Positions 27,157 to 35,301 of a stretch of 39,060 bases of DNA are shown here, one piece after another. The DNA comes from a virus: positions 1 through 39,060 of IMG/VR virus record IMGVR_UViG_3300034073_001874. One strand, given 5' to 3'. Below the pieces are notes generated by a model that saw nothing but the letters and a program-made list of their open reading frames with translations, ran no database searches and was not told the DNA's origin. The position numbers were made by a program, and so were the translations under genes. Positions within the stretch are counted from its first letter, which is position 1. Every line of letters begins with the position of its first letter.

Positions 27157-28392
27157 TCAAATCTTAACTGGATGTGGTCTTCGCTTGTTATCCTTAACCG
27201 CAACAAGCCATGCGTTAGTGACAGCGATCTTATCGTCCCACCAAATTGTATCCAAACGGAAATCTTGGAAACGAATCGTATCATTACGAATAAAGCGAGC
27301 CTTATCCTTGCGCGTGTAATACCAGAAAGAATTCTCATTCCAATAACTGACGTGCGTTGGATCTTGGAATGCACCGCGTCCGTCTGTGCTTGGCACTTCA
27401 ATGAATGCCCAACCACCATCAGCAAGAACGCGATAAATTTCAGACATAATCTTATGCTTATCGTGTAAATGTTCAATCAAGTGTGACGCATTCAATACAC
27501 CAACGCTATTATCTGGAAGTGGGATTCCATCATTTAAATCGCAAGTAATATCACCACCCTCAAGATCTAGAGTAGTACAACCTGCCTTTCCGTTAATGCC
27601 ACCGCCAAGATCAATAATCATCAAATTGCGATCTTTAGCGTCTTTAACTGCCAAGTCCCATGCATGTTTATGAAACAATTCAACAGTACGTTCTTGAATT
27701 GCTTTATTGCGTTCGAGCCAAGTATTATTACCAGTGATGCGATAAACATAAAGCGGCTTGCTGATGTGATGCATCTTTGTTGCAAGATAAGTACGAATCA
27801 TCAATTCGTGATCGTCGCAAATATCCAACTTTGGATCATGACCACCAATCTGAACATAAAGATCTTTACGCCATGCACGAACGTGATCTGGTGCGTACCA
27901 AATGAATGCAACACTATGACTTGACGGTGGAAAGGAAATCATTGAAATATATTCCTTTCCGCGCCATTCATGCTTTTCATGAACCCAACCATAGTATGGA
28001 CTGTATGGCGTGAATTCATCTTTCATATGCCAGTTAATGTCGTTGCTGTAAACGAAACCGACATCGGAATTATTTTCAAATGCTTGCTTCAATTCTTCTA
28101 AGCAAGTTGGTAGGAGAAGGTCGTCGTGATCGACTTCGACAAGAATATCCCCTTCACCTTTCATAAAGGCGTTATGTTTATTGAATCCCACGCAAGTATT
28201 GTTTTCGTGACATTCATAAATCTTAACGCGAGGATCTGATACGATAGCAGAATCAACGAGGGAGCGTGTTGCTCCCCCGTTGAGCCACAGTACCCATTCC
28301 CAATCTGTATAGGTTTGTTCTGTTAAACTCTGATACAGTTCAAAAAGAAACGCATTTTTTAAGTGTGTCGCGGTGATAATACTAAATTTCAC
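27157..28392 (-). CDS. GT2 glycosyltransferase fused to a SAM methyltransferase
   Basis: 411 residues. 1-230 is a GT2 domain: KFSIITATHLKN, then WEWVLWLNGGAT, ILVEVDHDDLLLPTCL (DHD metal motif) and DICDDHELMIRTYLA. 250-400 is a methyltransferase: LMIIDLGGGINGKAGCTTLD (motif I), LPDNSVGVLNASHLIEHL and AFIEVPSTDGRG, as in Methyltransf_11. The GTG start at 28390-28392 has GAGGTGA upstream. It precedes the 1009-residue enzyme by 12 bases, and both pair a glycosyltransferase with a methyltransferase, consistent with one pathway. Confidence 0.85.
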   Translation of the reverse strand: MKFSIITATHLKNAFLFELYQSLTEQTYTDWEWVLWLNGGATRSLVDSAIVSDPRVKIYECHENNTCVGFNKHNAFMKGEGDILVEVDHDDLLLPTCLEELKQAFENNSDVGFVYSNDINWHMKDEFTPYSPYYGWVHEKHEWRGKEYISMISFPPSSHSVAFIWYAPDHVRAWRKDLYVQIGGHDPKLDICDDHELMIRTYLATKMHHISKPLYVYRITGNNTWLERNKAIQERTVELFHKHAWDLAVKDAKDRNLMIIDLGGGINGKAGCTTLDLEGGDITCDLNDGIPLPDNSVGVLNASHLIEHLHDKHKIMSEIYRVLADGGWAFIEVPSTDGRGAFQDPTHVSYWNENSFWYYTRKDKARFIRNDTIRFQDFRLDTIWWDDKIAVTNAWLVAVKDNKRRPHPVKI

Positions 28393-28443
28393 AAGTCACC
28401 TCATAGTTTTTTCAAAACAAAACCTAACAGATTAAAGAATTAA

Positions 28444-28668
28444 TTACTCAGCAGCTGGAGTGTCAACAACAGCAACATCAGCTGCTGCTTCTTCTTGACC
28501 AACAACGCCTGCATCAGCAGCAGGTGCTTCAGCAGCAGCAGCTTCTGGTTCAGAAACTTCAGCAGCAGGCGCTTCAGCAGTTACTGCATCGGTTGGCTGA
28601 TCTTCAACAGCGCCACCACAAGCAGTAAGACCAAGAGCAACAAGACCAACAATAATAGACTTATTCAT
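28444..28668 (-). CDS. Phage-encoded lipoprotein with Ala/Glu-rich tail (74 aa)
   Basis: The N-terminus MNKSIIVGLVALGLTACGG is a lipoprotein signal with lipobox LTAC, so the mature protein begins at a lipidated Cys17. The remaining 57 residues are almost only Ala, Glu, Val, Pro and Asp (APAAEVSEPEAAAAEAP) and probably disordered. AAGGAG precedes the start. Phage lipoproteins are often made to change the host envelope or block superinfection; that role is inference. Confidence 0.75.
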   Translation of the reverse strand: MNKSIIVGLVALGLTACGGAVEDQPTDAVTAEAPAAEVSEPEAAAAEAPAADAGVVGQEEAAADVAVVDTPAAE

Positions 28669-28701
28669 ATATATTCTCCTTTTTATTTACTAACAACAAA
28701 A

Positions 28702-29019
28702 TTACGGACGTGATGGATAATAACCCTGTGATGAGATCAAACACTTTGGCTCATCAACTCTCCACTCACGCTTACCTTTAACAACAGCAACGACCTTCTC
28801 ATTACCATCCTTATCCTTTGTGATTTGATAATCGATTACGTCAGGACGAAGATCTGGCAACTTGAAATTCGTGCGACCGTCACCACCATAATAAGTTCCA
28901 AGCAAACTAAACAATGCTTCATTGCGTTGAATTGGAAGTGTATCACCATTGCAATACAAGTAACCAACTGGCGCAAAATTACCACCAAACCAAACAATAG
29001 TTGCTAAAATTGGATCCAT
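28702..29019 (-). CDS. Phage tail-collar domain protein (short)
   Basis: 105 residues. The N-terminus (MDPILATIVWFGGNFAPVGY, then LYCNGDTLPIQRNEALFSLL, GTYYGGDGRTNFKLPDLR) is a nearly complete Tail Collar (pfam07484-like) domain of the MdpB type. After LPDLR the usual long receptor-binding tail is missing, and a 45-residue unrelated end follows. It could be a minor tail tip or fibre-associated protein, or a chaperone-like fragment. Confidence 0.85.
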   Translation of the reverse strand: MDPILATIVWFGGNFAPVGYLYCNGDTLPIQRNEALFSLLGTYYGGDGRTNFKLPDLRPDVIDYQITKDKDGNEKVVAVVKGKREWRVDEPKCLISSQGYYPSRP

Positions 29020-29034
29020 TTTATTCTCCTAATA

Positions 29035-30924
29035 TTAAATTTCACATCCACCCGCAGCAGTGCAAGCGAGTTCCTTTGCTGAAGTTGTTGTATCTGTTTC
29101 TTCCATAAACTCCACCCAGTTGATGTCAACGTTTTGGAGAGCAAGAAGTTCAGTGTACTTGGCTTCATCAATTTCTTCGTAAGGCGCTTGACGATATGAA
29201 CCGTTGTCGCGTGGGAGGAAAGAAACACCTGAAAGAATCGAGATGTTCTTATAAACCCATGCACCAACTTCCATCCACTCATCATCACCAACATATACAG
29301 TGATCGAAGGCTTATGTTCACACCAGTGATCCTGATACATCTTCCAAAGTTCCAACTGCTCAATTGCAGTCATGTCATTGCGAGTGACGGAGTTCTTTGG
29401 TGCCTTCATTGGGAAACTGAATACCCAGTTTGACTTGCTGTAGAAATCTTCTTCAGCCTTGTATCCCTTACCAATCATAAACTGAGCAAGTGGATCCTTC
29501 ATATCTGCTCTCACGCGACGGATATAAAACTGAGCGTAACGTGGGTGAATGCCTGATGCGGAATCAACCAATTGTGAAACAGTGCCAGAAGGTTTAACGC
29601 AAGTGATTGAAGCTGACTGTGGAATACCAAGAGCTTCGGCGAGTTCTTTATTTGTTTCAACACAGTGTAAACGAATTTCATCAAGCGCATCCGCGAGTTT
29701 CTGTGATGGCTTATTTAGCAACTTGTTATCGCAAATGCCAGTCAATGAAACGCCCAGCAATCTTTCTTCGTCACAATTGTTCTTCCAACGCTTGTTAATA
29801 TAACGGAAGTCTGTGAGTGTTGATTGCAACGTACCGATGATTGTAGCAAGACGAGCCTTACGCTTCAATGAATCAACATCATCATTTGCACGAACAACGA
29901 TTTCTGAAAGATTACAGAACTCAAATGGACGAAGAATAATCTCAGAACATGGATTTGTACCAAACTCATGCTTTGGATCACGACGACCATTCTTTTCAGC
30001 AACGGCTTGTGATGCTTGACGCGAGAAGATACCACGCTCACCTGAACGAGACATGTATAATGCATGCCATTCGTTCATGAATGTATCCATGTCTACTCTT
30101 TTGTCATACACTGCCGAAATGTTTGCGAGTGCACGTTGACCGTTATGTGTCCACCAGTCACCCGATTTAGCATGGCGCAAGTGGTCATCGTTGAGGTCGG
30201 TAAGAGAAATGAGAGCAGAACGGCGAACACCACCGCAAACAACAATATCAGCAATCTTACATACGATGTCATGACATTCCAACGTTGATAGTTTCCTACC
30301 ACGTGCCTTTTGAAAAATATTGAGAGTGAATTTAATTAAATCTACAAGTGGTTCTGGACCAGAAGCGCGACCACCGAATGTCTTCAAACGCTCACCTGCT
30401 GGACGAACCTTGCTGACATCCCACTTTGGAATCTTGCCAGAATAAAGTAATGAAATGATTTCACGATAAGCAGACGCCCAACCAATCTTACTATCAGCAA
30501 CGACAACAGTTGTATCTGTTTCGTGTAGTTCTTCTGGAACTTCTGGCAACTTGTTTGTATACTTTGACTCAACAGAAAAGCCAACGCCAGTGCCGCACAT
30601 GAGAATATACATGATCTCATCAAATGCTTTAGTGTTATCAATGGCGACATAGGAGCAATTATATCCAGCCACTTGATCTTTTTCCAAAGCAGGACCAGCA
30701 GTCATTAAACAACGCATTGATGGCATGACTTCCAAATTTAAAATTGCTGAACGCAACTCTTCCCATGGAACTTGTTTATTGTTATTTGTTTTTTCTTTAA
30801 AGAAATTAATGTATCTGTCAACGGTTTCATCCCATGTCTCACGACGACCTAGTTCGTCATTGAAACGAGCGTAGCGCGAAATGTGAATGAAATCTTGATA
30901 AATGGACGGAAGTCGTGTCGCCAT
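29035..30924 (-). CDS. nrdJ: Adenosylcobalamin-dependent class II ribonucleotide reductase
   Basis: A 629-residue monomeric RTPR-type enzyme. GYNCSYVAIDN carries C90, matching the first redox cysteine. CGTGVGFSVE and NPCSEIILRPFEFCNL hold C326 (thiyl), E328 and C337, with the 11-residue spacing known in the family. The C-terminal CTAAGGC is the shuttle pair. It reduces ribonucleotides using vitamin B12 instead of a diiron or glycyl radical, so it needs host or environmental cobalamin. No NrdB or NrdD gene is present here. It follows thyX directly (11-base gap), forming a dNTP-supply module. Confidence 0.93.
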   Translation of the reverse strand: MATRLPSIYQDFIHISRYARFNDELGRRETWDETVDRYINFFKEKTNNNKQVPWEELRSAILNLEVMPSMRCLMTAGPALEKDQVAGYNCSYVAIDNTKAFDEIMYILMCGTGVGFSVESKYTNKLPEVPEELHETDTTVVVADSKIGWASAYREIISLLYSGKIPKWDVSKVRPAGERLKTFGGRASGPEPLVDLIKFTLNIFQKARGRKLSTLECHDIVCKIADIVVCGGVRRSALISLTDLNDDHLRHAKSGDWWTHNGQRALANISAVYDKRVDMDTFMNEWHALYMSRSGERGIFSRQASQAVAEKNGRRDPKHEFGTNPCSEIILRPFEFCNLSEIVVRANDDVDSLKRKARLATIIGTLQSTLTDFRYINKRWKNNCDEERLLGVSLTGICDNKLLNKPSQKLADALDEIRLHCVETNKELAEALGIPQSASITCVKPSGTVSQLVDSASGIHPRYAQFYIRRVRADMKDPLAQFMIGKGYKAEEDFYSKSNWVFSFPMKAPKNSVTRNDMTAIEQLELWKMYQDHWCEHKPSITVYVGDDEWMEVGAWVYKNISILSGVSFLPRDNGSYRQAPYEEIDEAKYTELLALQNVDINWVEFMEETDTTTSAKELACTAAGGCEI

Positions 30925-30934
30925 TATTTGCTCC

Positions 30935-31591
30935 TTATTGTTCTACGAATTGTGTTGAAAGCGGAAATACCTCAGCGATGACTTTAGCACATTCTTTTGC
31001 AATATTCATATGCTCAAGTTGCGTGCCATTACCGCTGCGGAGTTGTATATAGTGAATCCAAGATCTTAGAGTTCCGCTCATATACATGCGCGAAAGAGTG
31101 AGACCTTCAGGAAGAATCGCACGAGCCTGTTCCTTGGCAATATTATTTTTAATCGCCCAAGCATAGTTAGATTTTACTAATTCTAAGATCTGACGTTGGC
31201 GTTCATGCCATTCGTACATAAGCATGTAGTCGTCCGTCTTTACGCTATTTTGACGGTTTACGGGATCTTGAAGTCTGGCGTCACGAAATTCAAAATCTAA
31301 ATCTTTAGTTGGATCAGCATAACGTTGCGAGAATTCTTGAAACGAAAAACTACGATGACGCAAAATCTGACGAGCAATATCTCTTGTTGTTTCAATCTCT
31401 AAACACATGGTTGCCATTTCAAGCGGCGACCAGTGCTGATGTTTAATCAAGTATTTGATTAACTTTTCTGCTGTTTCAGAATTCATTTGATTGGAGGGAT
31501 TGGAGACTCTTGCGCAATAGGCAACAAGATCCGTTGGCGTCTCCAACCCCTCAAGAACTGGTTTACTATATGAAACTAATTTTACCTTCAT
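30935..31591 (-). CDS. thyX: Flavin-dependent thymidylate synthase ThyX
   Basis: 218 residues. The ThyX motif RHRSFSFQEFSQRY is at residues 78-91, with the dUMP and FAD contact residues of the RHRxxSxxxxSxR signature. ETAEKLIKYLIKHQHWSPLE precedes it and LRSGNGTQLEH follows near the C-terminus, as in full-length enzymes. It converts dUMP to dTMP using FAD, NADPH and methylene-tetrahydrofolate, and is independent of a thyA/folA pair. It is next to nrdJ and the primase. Confidence 0.95.
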   Translation of the reverse strand: MKVKLVSYSKPVLEGLETPTDLVAYCARVSNPSNQMNSETAEKLIKYLIKHQHWSPLEMATMCLEIETTRDIARQILRHRSFSFQEFSQRYADPTKDLDFEFRDARLQDPVNRQNSVKTDDYMLMYEWHERQRQILELVKSNYAWAIKNNIAKEQARAILPEGLTLSRMYMSGTLRSWIHYIQLRSGNGTQLEHMNIAKECAKVIAEVFPLSTQFVEQ

Positions 31592-31592
31592 C

Positions 31593-31850
31593 TCAAAAAT
31601 CCTTCACATCAAATTCAAGAGTTTTATGCCTCATTTCAGAAACGCCACCGTCTGCCGCAAGTGTTTGTGCGCGAACGTAAGCGTCTTTATAATCGGAATA
31701 AATTGAGTCATCAAACCACCACCAACGATCAAAAAAATATTTTGCTTGACGGCGATATTCAACATACCACTTGCCGTTATGAAACTGTACTCGCACTTTA
31801 GAGATTGGATGTTTAATTATCTCTAGACCAAGATCATCTAATGTGACCAT
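31593..31850 (-). CDS. Conserved small phage protein (85 aa)
   Basis: Basic and Trp-rich: YFFDRWWWFDDSIYSDYKDA follows VRVQFHNGKWYVEYRR. It lies between primase and thyX with one-base gaps on both sides, so it is in the same operon. I recall similar proteins in T4-like marine phages; no function is known. Confidence 0.65.
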   Translation of the reverse strand: MVTLDDLGLEIIKHPISKVRVQFHNGKWYVEYRRQAKYFFDRWWWFDDSIYSDYKDAYVRAQTLAADGGVSEMRHKTLEFDVKDF

Positions 31851-31851
31851 G

Positions 31852-32931
31852 TTAGCACCTTCTCCAATTCATAAACTTCAGTTTGGCTTCTAACCCGCTG
31901 AAAGTGTTGGCATCTATAATAATCTTTATTTGTTCAGAAGTCAACCCATTTAAAATCATTTCATTGATATCCTTACCGTTTACTGCTTCTGGAAACAAAC
32001 AAACTTTATAACCTTTATCGATAGACTTTTCAATTTGCTTTACAATATCTTTATTGCGCGGTTCATTATCATAAACAAGAGTTACATTTAACTCTGGAAG
32101 AACTGCTGCCACGCCGCCCAAATTACTATCGCCAGAGGCAATGCTATTTTCGAGAAATAAAGAATCAAACTGCCCTTCGACGACATAGACACGTTCTTGC
32201 TTGCGCAAGCGATGCAATCCGAACAATTTCTTTTCATCTGATATCTTCACCGTAACGTATCGAATTTTCGATTTGGAAGACAAAGCCCTCCCCGCGACGT
32301 TTGTTACCTGACTCTTTTCGTTAGTGTAAAAGAGTACGATACGCTCGTCGTTAGGGACCTCGTCTTTACCATGTTGGGGGAATTCTAGATCGAGAAAATC
32401 CTTGAATTTCTCTGTAAAGAATATTTCTTTCCAGTGCTTCTTGGGAATTTGTCTCTTTTGTATATAGTCACGCGCAGGGTGATCTGCAGGTAAATTTTCT
32501 ATACAATAATGTGTAAACGCTCTTGGAGTTCTCTCCAGGCTTTCAACTGTCGTTGAATCTCCTCTGGACTTGTCGAGAGTAGACTGGAATCGGGAATAGG
32601 CATTTCCCTTGAGTTGCTGGAAGTCGGGTTTTTTGTAGTTGTGGTGTCCTGTTTCACCAACTGCGTATCGTTCCAGGGCGTATTGTTTATAGGTTCCACT
32701 ATCGACTTCCTGTAAAAACTTCGCAAACGTCGTAGACTTGTTGCAGTTATGACAGGTGTAGAAGTAGTCGTTCGATTTGCGATAAACATACCCACGAGCC
32801 TTCAGTTTGTTCTTCTTCGAATCTCCACAATACAAACAGCGAAAGTTGAATAGATCTTCTTTTTTCTGTTTGAATTGTTGTAATCGAGATGAAATTAAAA
32901 GCAAATATTTCCGATCAATGTAGACACTCAT
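31852..32931 (-). CDS. DNA primase, T4 gp61-like
   Basis: 359 residues. An N-terminal zinc ribbon with C32/C35 (CLYCGDSKK) and C60/C63 (CHNC) leads into a helical region, then a TOPRIM core: VYVVEGQFDSLFLE contains the catalytic glutamate, and TLVYDNEPRN the acidic D.E motif. This is the compact layout of T4 gp61-type primases that work with a gp41-type helicase. The helicase is not in the window. It starts the thyX-nrdJ operon segment. Confidence 0.9.
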   Translation of the reverse strand: MSVYIDRKYLLLISSRLQQFKQKKEDLFNFRCLYCGDSKKNKLKARGYVYRKSNDYFYTCHNCNKSTTFAKFLQEVDSGTYKQYALERYAVGETGHHNYKKPDFQQLKGNAYSRFQSTLDKSRGDSTTVESLERTPRAFTHYCIENLPADHPARDYIQKRQIPKKHWKEIFFTEKFKDFLDLEFPQHGKDEVPNDERIVLFYTNEKSQVTNVAGRALSSKSKIRYVTVKISDEKKLFGLHRLRKQERVYVVEGQFDSLFLENSIASGDSNLGGVAAVLPELNVTLVYDNEPRNKDIVKQIEKSIDKGYKVCLFPEAVNGKDINEMILNGLTSEQIKIIIDANTFSGLEAKLKFMNWRRC

Positions 32932-32970
32932 AATACATCACAAATAAGCCAACGGATTAAATACTATAAA

Positions 32971-33315
32971 CTATTTTATTTCAAAAGGCAAACCTAATTT
33001 AGAAATAAGCCACCCAACAACAACTGCGCCACCCATTACAAGCCAACGCCATTTGTTTAAATCGTCTATTTTTTGTTTTTCTATTGCGTGCTGCGCAGCC
33101 ATTTCTTCGCGCAATGCTTTCATCTCTTGCACCAGATCAGTGCGAAGATCATCCATCATTGCTTGAAGTTCGCGCTTGTCTTCGATAGTTCTTTCGTCTA
33201 GTTTGTCCAGTGTTCGATCAAACTTCTCGTAGATGACTGAGAAGAAGGAGACTTTCTCTCGCATTGCAGCGACCTCAGTCTCTATTTTACTTAATCTGCC
33301 TTCGAAGTCAATCAT
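32971..33315 (-). CDS. Coiled-coil protein with C-terminal membrane anchor (114 aa)
   Basis: Residues 1-85 are a long heptad coil (FEGRLSKIETEVAAMREK, then DLRTDLVQEMKALREEM); 88-105 form a transmembrane helix (WLVMGGAVVVGWLISKL). It overlaps the preceding small gene as ATGA. Such proteins occur near phage lysis genes, and a role in the cell envelope or holin accessory is plausible. Family not certain. Confidence 0.7.
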   Translation of the reverse strand: MIDFEGRLSKIETEVAAMREKVSFFSVIYEKFDRTLDKLDERTIEDKRELQAMMDDLRTDLVQEMKALREEMAAQHAIEKQKIDDLNKWRWLVMGGAVVVGWLISKLGLPFEIK

Positions 33316-33470
33316 TTTACTGGTGTACTCTTTGTAATGACTCCTGCGCGTCGAAGTGTTCGAGCGCGGCAGTGTGCTTTTTGTGAAAATCCTTTAGGGT
33401 TGGAGCAATCAATCTTCTTTTTATACTTCATGCTCCATGCATCATGTATATAGGTTTTGAAAGATTTCAT
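33312..33470 (-). CDS. Conserved basic peptide of T4-like marine phages (52 aa)
   Basis: ATG 33468-33470 overlaps the stop of the DUF6356-like gene (TGATG). It reads MKSFKTYIHDAWSMKYKKK, then IDCSNPKGFSQKAHCRARTL, a pattern I recall as a short conserved protein (NPKGFSQKAHC) in many marine T4-like phages. It probably binds zinc through the two cysteines and His; function unknown. Confidence 0.75.
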   Translation of the reverse strand: MKSFKTYIHDAWSMKYKKKIDCSNPKGFSQKAHCRARTLRRAGVITKSTPVK

Positions 33471-33745
33471 CAATCTTTCGATGAAAGTATTTTTCTTACA
33501 ACTAGTTCACGATCGCTCGCGCGTTCCCAAATACTAGGCATTTTGTTTTCGTCAATGTCATACATCTTTTTTAAGATGTAATTTCTAGTTGCTCTATCTA
33601 ATTCTTTGTGCGCACACAATTGATCGCTCACTGCCGTTTTCCAAATATTTGGAAATAAACCGTGCACTAATAACATAAAAGCCCATTTCCACGCTCGAAT
33701 GAGATGAGCAAAATAACTTAATCCAACTTCATTTAAGTGGGACAT
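33470..33745 (-). CDS. DUF6356-like membrane-associated protein (91 aa)
   Basis: Begins MSHLNEVGLSYFAHLIRAWK and has one hydrophobic segment (WAFMLLVHGLFPNIW), then a charged C-terminal half. The NEVG.SYF.H..RAWK...LLVHG..P order resembles the DUF6356 family of phages and marine bacteria. It overlaps the Rz1-like gene and the 52-residue gene, so it is in the lysis operon. Confidence 0.65.
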   Translation of the reverse strand: MSHLNEVGLSYFAHLIRAWKWAFMLLVHGLFPNIWKTAVSDQLCAHKELDRATRNYILKKMYDIDENKMPSIWERASDRELVVRKILSSKD

Positions 33746-33917
33746 CTCTCGTTAACTCCGATTGGGGTGTTACAGGTGGAACAATTGTTTTTAATGGTTG
33801 CGGCGGTTTCATTAAATCTGCAGGTGGTGCTGGCATTTCAATCTTTGGTACCAAACGAGTTAATGGATTACCACAAGCAGCAAGAAACAAAAAAGAAAGT
33901 GCTACGAGAAATCTCAT
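33729..33917 (-). CDS. Rz1-like o-spanin lipoprotein
   Basis: A 62-residue protein with signal MRFLVALSFLFLAACG (lipobox LAAC) and a proline-rich mature part (MPAPPADLMKPPQPLKT). Proline-rich outer-membrane lipoproteins of this size directly after an Rz-like gene are o-spanins, which fuse the outer membrane with the Rz i-spanin at lysis. ATG 33915-33917 has GAGGAG upstream; its start overlaps the Rz-like stop by four bases. Confidence 0.8.
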   Translation of the reverse strand: MRFLVALSFLFLAACGNPLTRLVPKIEMPAPPADLMKPPQPLKTIVPPVTPQSELTRDVPLK

Positions 33918-34477
33918 TGTGCAGCCTCCTCTTTCTTCCATGGCATTTTTGGCATATCAGGTAAACTAATATCTAATCCACGATCAGCATTTTGTTTGTC
34001 TACTGACGCCTTTGTCTCAAGAATCCATGATTGCAAACTTACAAGTTGCTGAGCATTTTGTAAACAAATAGAATAATTTGCCAATACAGTACCAAGTGCT
34101 TGATTGTCTTTTACAACTGAATCAGTATCATCAGTTGTCTTTTGTGGATCAAGCTGTTGCCCTTGAACGCTGGCGTCGTGCAGATAAACCCAACCATTGG
34201 TTAGATTGTATTTGCCCTTGACTTCGTTTTCAGCAGCGTTTTGATAGATGACTTCACGTTCTTTGACAACTTTAATCTTGTCGACGTATTCAGTCACAAC
34301 ACGCTCTTTGATATTGTTTTGTTCTTTTTCAAGTTCAATCTTCAACTGCTCTGCTTCGTTAGCCGCTTGTTGAATCATGACTTCACCAGCAGATGTTCCT
34401 TTTTTGTAACCAGCAGCAAATGCGCCACCAACTACAAGAACCACCGCAAGGATCTTATATGGCAATGGTATAAGCAT
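33914..34477 (-). CDS. Rz-like i-spanin
   Basis: 187 residues. An N-terminal anchor (YKILAVVLVVGGAFAAGY, no cleavage site) is followed by a coiled coil (NEAEQLKIELEKEQNNIKER) and periplasmic domain. This is the inner-membrane i-spanin plan; the o-spanin follows at once. The spanin complex disrupts the outer membrane in Gram-negative hosts, which tells that the host is Gram-negative. Longer than lambda Rz but similar to T4-like equivalents. Confidence 0.8.
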   Translation of the reverse strand: MLIPLPYKILAVVLVVGGAFAAGYKKGTSAGEVMIQQAANEAEQLKIELEKEQNNIKERVVTEYVDKIKVVKEREVIYQNAAENEVKGKYNLTNGWVYLHDASVQGQQLDPQKTTDDTDSVVKDNQALGTVLANYSICLQNAQQLVSLQSWILETKASVDKQNADRGLDISLPDMPKMPWKKEEAAQ

Positions 34478-34480
34478 AAT

Positions 34481-34648
34481 TTATTCCTTTGGCCAGATAT
34501 TACTCTCAACTTGATCACTCAACCAAATGCTGGCTCCAAGCAATTTTGAATAAAGCCAGTATGTTGAATTAGACAATAATAAAAACAATTCAGCCAACCA
34601 CTTGAACAAGTAAATGAACGGAATTGCAAAAGGTTCTAGTATAAACAT
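34481..34648 (-). CDS. Small hydrophobic membrane protein (55 aa)
   Basis: ATG 34646-34648 overlaps the nuclease stop (TGATG), and it ends two bases before the Rz-like start. MFILEPFAIPFIYLFKWLAE then LFLLLSNSTYWLYSKLLG is a long aromatic membrane segment. Within the lysis operon it could be a holin partner or antiholin. Family not recognised. Confidence 0.65.
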   Translation of the reverse strand: MFILEPFAIPFIYLFKWLAELFLLLSNSTYWLYSKLLGASIWLSDQVESNIWPKE

Positions 34649-35067
34649 CAATTACACCATGATTGTTTCTTTTCACCAAAGTATGCTCGAGCATGACCGT
34701 TTTGAATCAACAGTTCAGATAATCTCTGACCATCGACAATTAGATCACCAAGAACACGCCCACCAAACTTGTCGTGCGCCTTCAATTCGACTTGAATCTT
34801 CTGAGCATTAGCGACAAGGTTTTTGGTAAACGCGCTGGCTTTTTCTGCCGCAGCAGCCTCTGCTGGGCAACCAGCGCGTGCACCCTTTTCTGGCGTGTCA
34901 ACACCAAGAATTCTCAAACTCAATTGAGGTTTCAATGGTGCTGGCATAAATGGTGCTTCAAACACCACTGTATCACCATCACTGACTTTCAAGATTTTGA
35001 AGTCATATGGATTTGCAATTGTCACACTTGAAAAGAACAGCAAAGAAAAGGCTAATAACTTTTTCAT
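34648..35067 (-). CDS. Exported SNase-like (thermonuclease) nuclease
   Basis: 139 residues. A signal peptide (MKKLLAFSLLFFSSVTIANP) precedes an OB-fold nuclease: VSDGDTVVF, LRILGVDTPEKG (with the conserved R and E of the active site) and KFGGRVLGDLIVDG (second catalytic Arg). The domain is complete but compact. It would act in the periplasm on Ca2+-dependent DNA or RNA cleavage, for example degrading host or incoming nucleic acid. It is between an EF-hand membrane protein and the spanins. Confidence 0.85.
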   Translation of the reverse strand: MKKLLAFSLLFFSSVTIANPYDFKILKVSDGDTVVFEAPFMPAPLKPQLSLRILGVDTPEKGARAGCPAEAAAAEKASAFTKNLVANAQKIQVELKAHDKFGGRVLGDLIVDGQRLSELLIQNGHARAYFGEKKQSWCN

Positions 35068-35288
35068 TACTTCGCCTTCTTTGCACGAGCCTTTTTCACT
35101 TTTTCAACTGCTTTACCAGCAGCAGCAACTGCTTCCGTTTTTGCTTCCGTAGCAACTTCTTTAGCAGCATGCACAACGTCTTTGTGATCAACAACGCCGT
35201 CATTGTTTGCGTCTGGATTTTTCCACAATTTCCAGCCAACCCAAGCAGCAACAGCAACTAATAACAATACAATTAATGTATCCATCAT
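35067..35288 (-). CDS. EF-hand/dockerin-like membrane protein (73 aa)
   Basis: An N-terminal membrane helix (LIVLLLVAVAAWVGWKLW) is followed by a calcium-loop motif, DANNDGVVDHKDV, and a basic Ala/Lys-rich tail (KAVEKVKKARAKKAK). The single loop matches the DxNxDGxxD pattern. It is anchored with the loop and tail on one side of the membrane. It overlaps the nuclease start by one base; a calcium-dependent role with the nuclease is an inference. Confidence 0.7.
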   Translation of the reverse strand: MMDTLIVLLLVAVAAWVGWKLWKNPDANNDGVVDHKDVVHAAKEVATEAKTEAVAAAGKAVEKVKKARAKKAK

Positions 35289-35301
35289 CTTCTCCTGTTA
35301 A

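Noticed and set aside
27141-27476. Minus-strand open frame of 111 codons
   Set aside because: It is out of frame within the GT2-methyltransferase gene and shows no family pattern.
32499-32795. Minus-strand open frame of 98 codons inside the primase gene
   Set aside because: It is a frame shadow; the primase frame has clear zinc-ribbon and TOPRIM motifs.
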